Source: Erwinia pyrifoliae DSM 12163 (GTDB lineage Bacteria; Pseudomonadota; Gammaproteobacteria; Enterobacterales; Enterobacteriaceae). From it: a stretch of 58,333 nucleotides of DNA. The stretch spans positions 2,464,158 through 2,522,490 of the forward strand of contig NC_017390.1 in assembly GCF_000026985.1 (NCBI RefSeq), given 5' to 3'. Shown here one piece after another: positions 58,183 to 58,333 of the stretch. Within the stretch, counting starts at the first letter, position 1, and the number at the start of each line of letters is the position of its first letter. The notes under the pieces are model-generated. The model saw only the letters and a list, made by a program, of their open reading frames with translations. It did not search any database and was not told where the DNA came from. The position numbers were made by a program, and so were the translations under genes.

Positions 58183-58333
58183 GCTCCCCCCTGTTCAAGA
58201 CCGGCTAAGTGTGCCTTGACTTCGCGGGGCATGCAGCCAGAGAACAACAGATGTGGATAGCAACGCGCAAACAGTTTGCACTGTTGCAGCAAGTTGCAAG
58301 AATGATGCGGCAGGGAGTCGTTTCGGCCACGGC
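58183..58333. other. Non-coding edge upstream of comEC
   Basis: 151 bases with no gene. In E. coli ihfB lies roughly this far upstream, so it may be just beyond the window. No IhfB coding sequence is visible within it. Confidence 0.5.

Noticed and set aside
58183..58333. Loss of ihfB upstream of comEC
   Set aside because: In E. coli ihfB ends about this far upstream, so its absence from 151 bases says nothing.
1..58333. CRISPR arrays, tRNA or rRNA genes, prophage, toxin-antitoxin or defence islands
   Set aside because: Every long frame is accounted for by conserved core genes, and I found no repeat-spacer pattern, cloverleaf or phage gene in the gaps.

Overview
The window is chromosomal core DNA of an enterobacterium. 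Protein sequences are close to, but clearly distinct from, Escherichia coli, and gene order follows the E. coli yccA-ompA-fabA-pyrD-pepN-ompF-mukB-msbA-comEC backbone. Codon use, the OmpA and OmpF sequences and the gene set fit the Erwiniaceae (Erwinia/Pantoea group, most likely Erwinia). I cannot fix the species by eye. No phage, plasmid, CRISPR, tRNA or rRNA locus is visible. The only mobile DNA is the end of an IS256-family insertion sequence at the left edge.

Layout. 1-137: end of an IS256-type element. 230-5065: yccA, tusE, yccX, rlmI, hspQ, yccU, yccT, mgsA (membrane quality control, tRNA thiolation, rRNA methylation, heat shock, methylglyoxal shunt). 5086-10495: helD, yccF-yccS, sxy. 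10496-11052: an unusually long gene-free stretch. 11053-13061: SOS-controlled sulA, then ompA with its conserved leader. 13106-16338: matP (Ter organisation), lonH/ycbZ, fabA, rmf. 16540-24132: leftward unit rlmL-uup-pqiA-pqiB-pqiC (rRNA methylation, ABC-F ATPase, MCE-type lipid transport). 24266-27131: ycbX, zapC, pyrD. 27396-31670: the alkanesulfonate operon ssuEADCB. 31729-37381: pepN, pncB, asnS. 37682-40201: ompF-type porin and aspC. 40300-43546: gloC, ycbK, ldtD. 43722-50980: cmoM-mukF-mukE-mukB condensin operon. 51107-58182: elyC, then leftward comEC, msbA, lpxK, ycaR, kdsB (lipopolysaccharide supply and export).

Themes. Cell envelope genes dominate: OmpA, OmpF, PqiABC, LdtD, YcbK, ElyC, KdsB, LpxK, MsbA, YccS. 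A second cluster concerns chromosome and division control: SulA, MatP, ZapC, MukBEF. Several control regions can be read directly: a sigma-32 promoter before hspQ, a LexA box on the sulA promoter, a FadR plus FabR composite operator on fabA, a start-site-switch leader at pyrD, and the MicA target in the ompA leader.

I found no novel multi-gene system here. The points most worth a second look are the intact composite fabA operator, the pyrD leader, a porin constriction-loop residue change (Glu to Val) in the OmpF homologue, unexplained inverted repeats before ompA, rmf and pepN, the enlarged sxy-sulA gap, and the absence of ycaQ between lpxK and ycaR.
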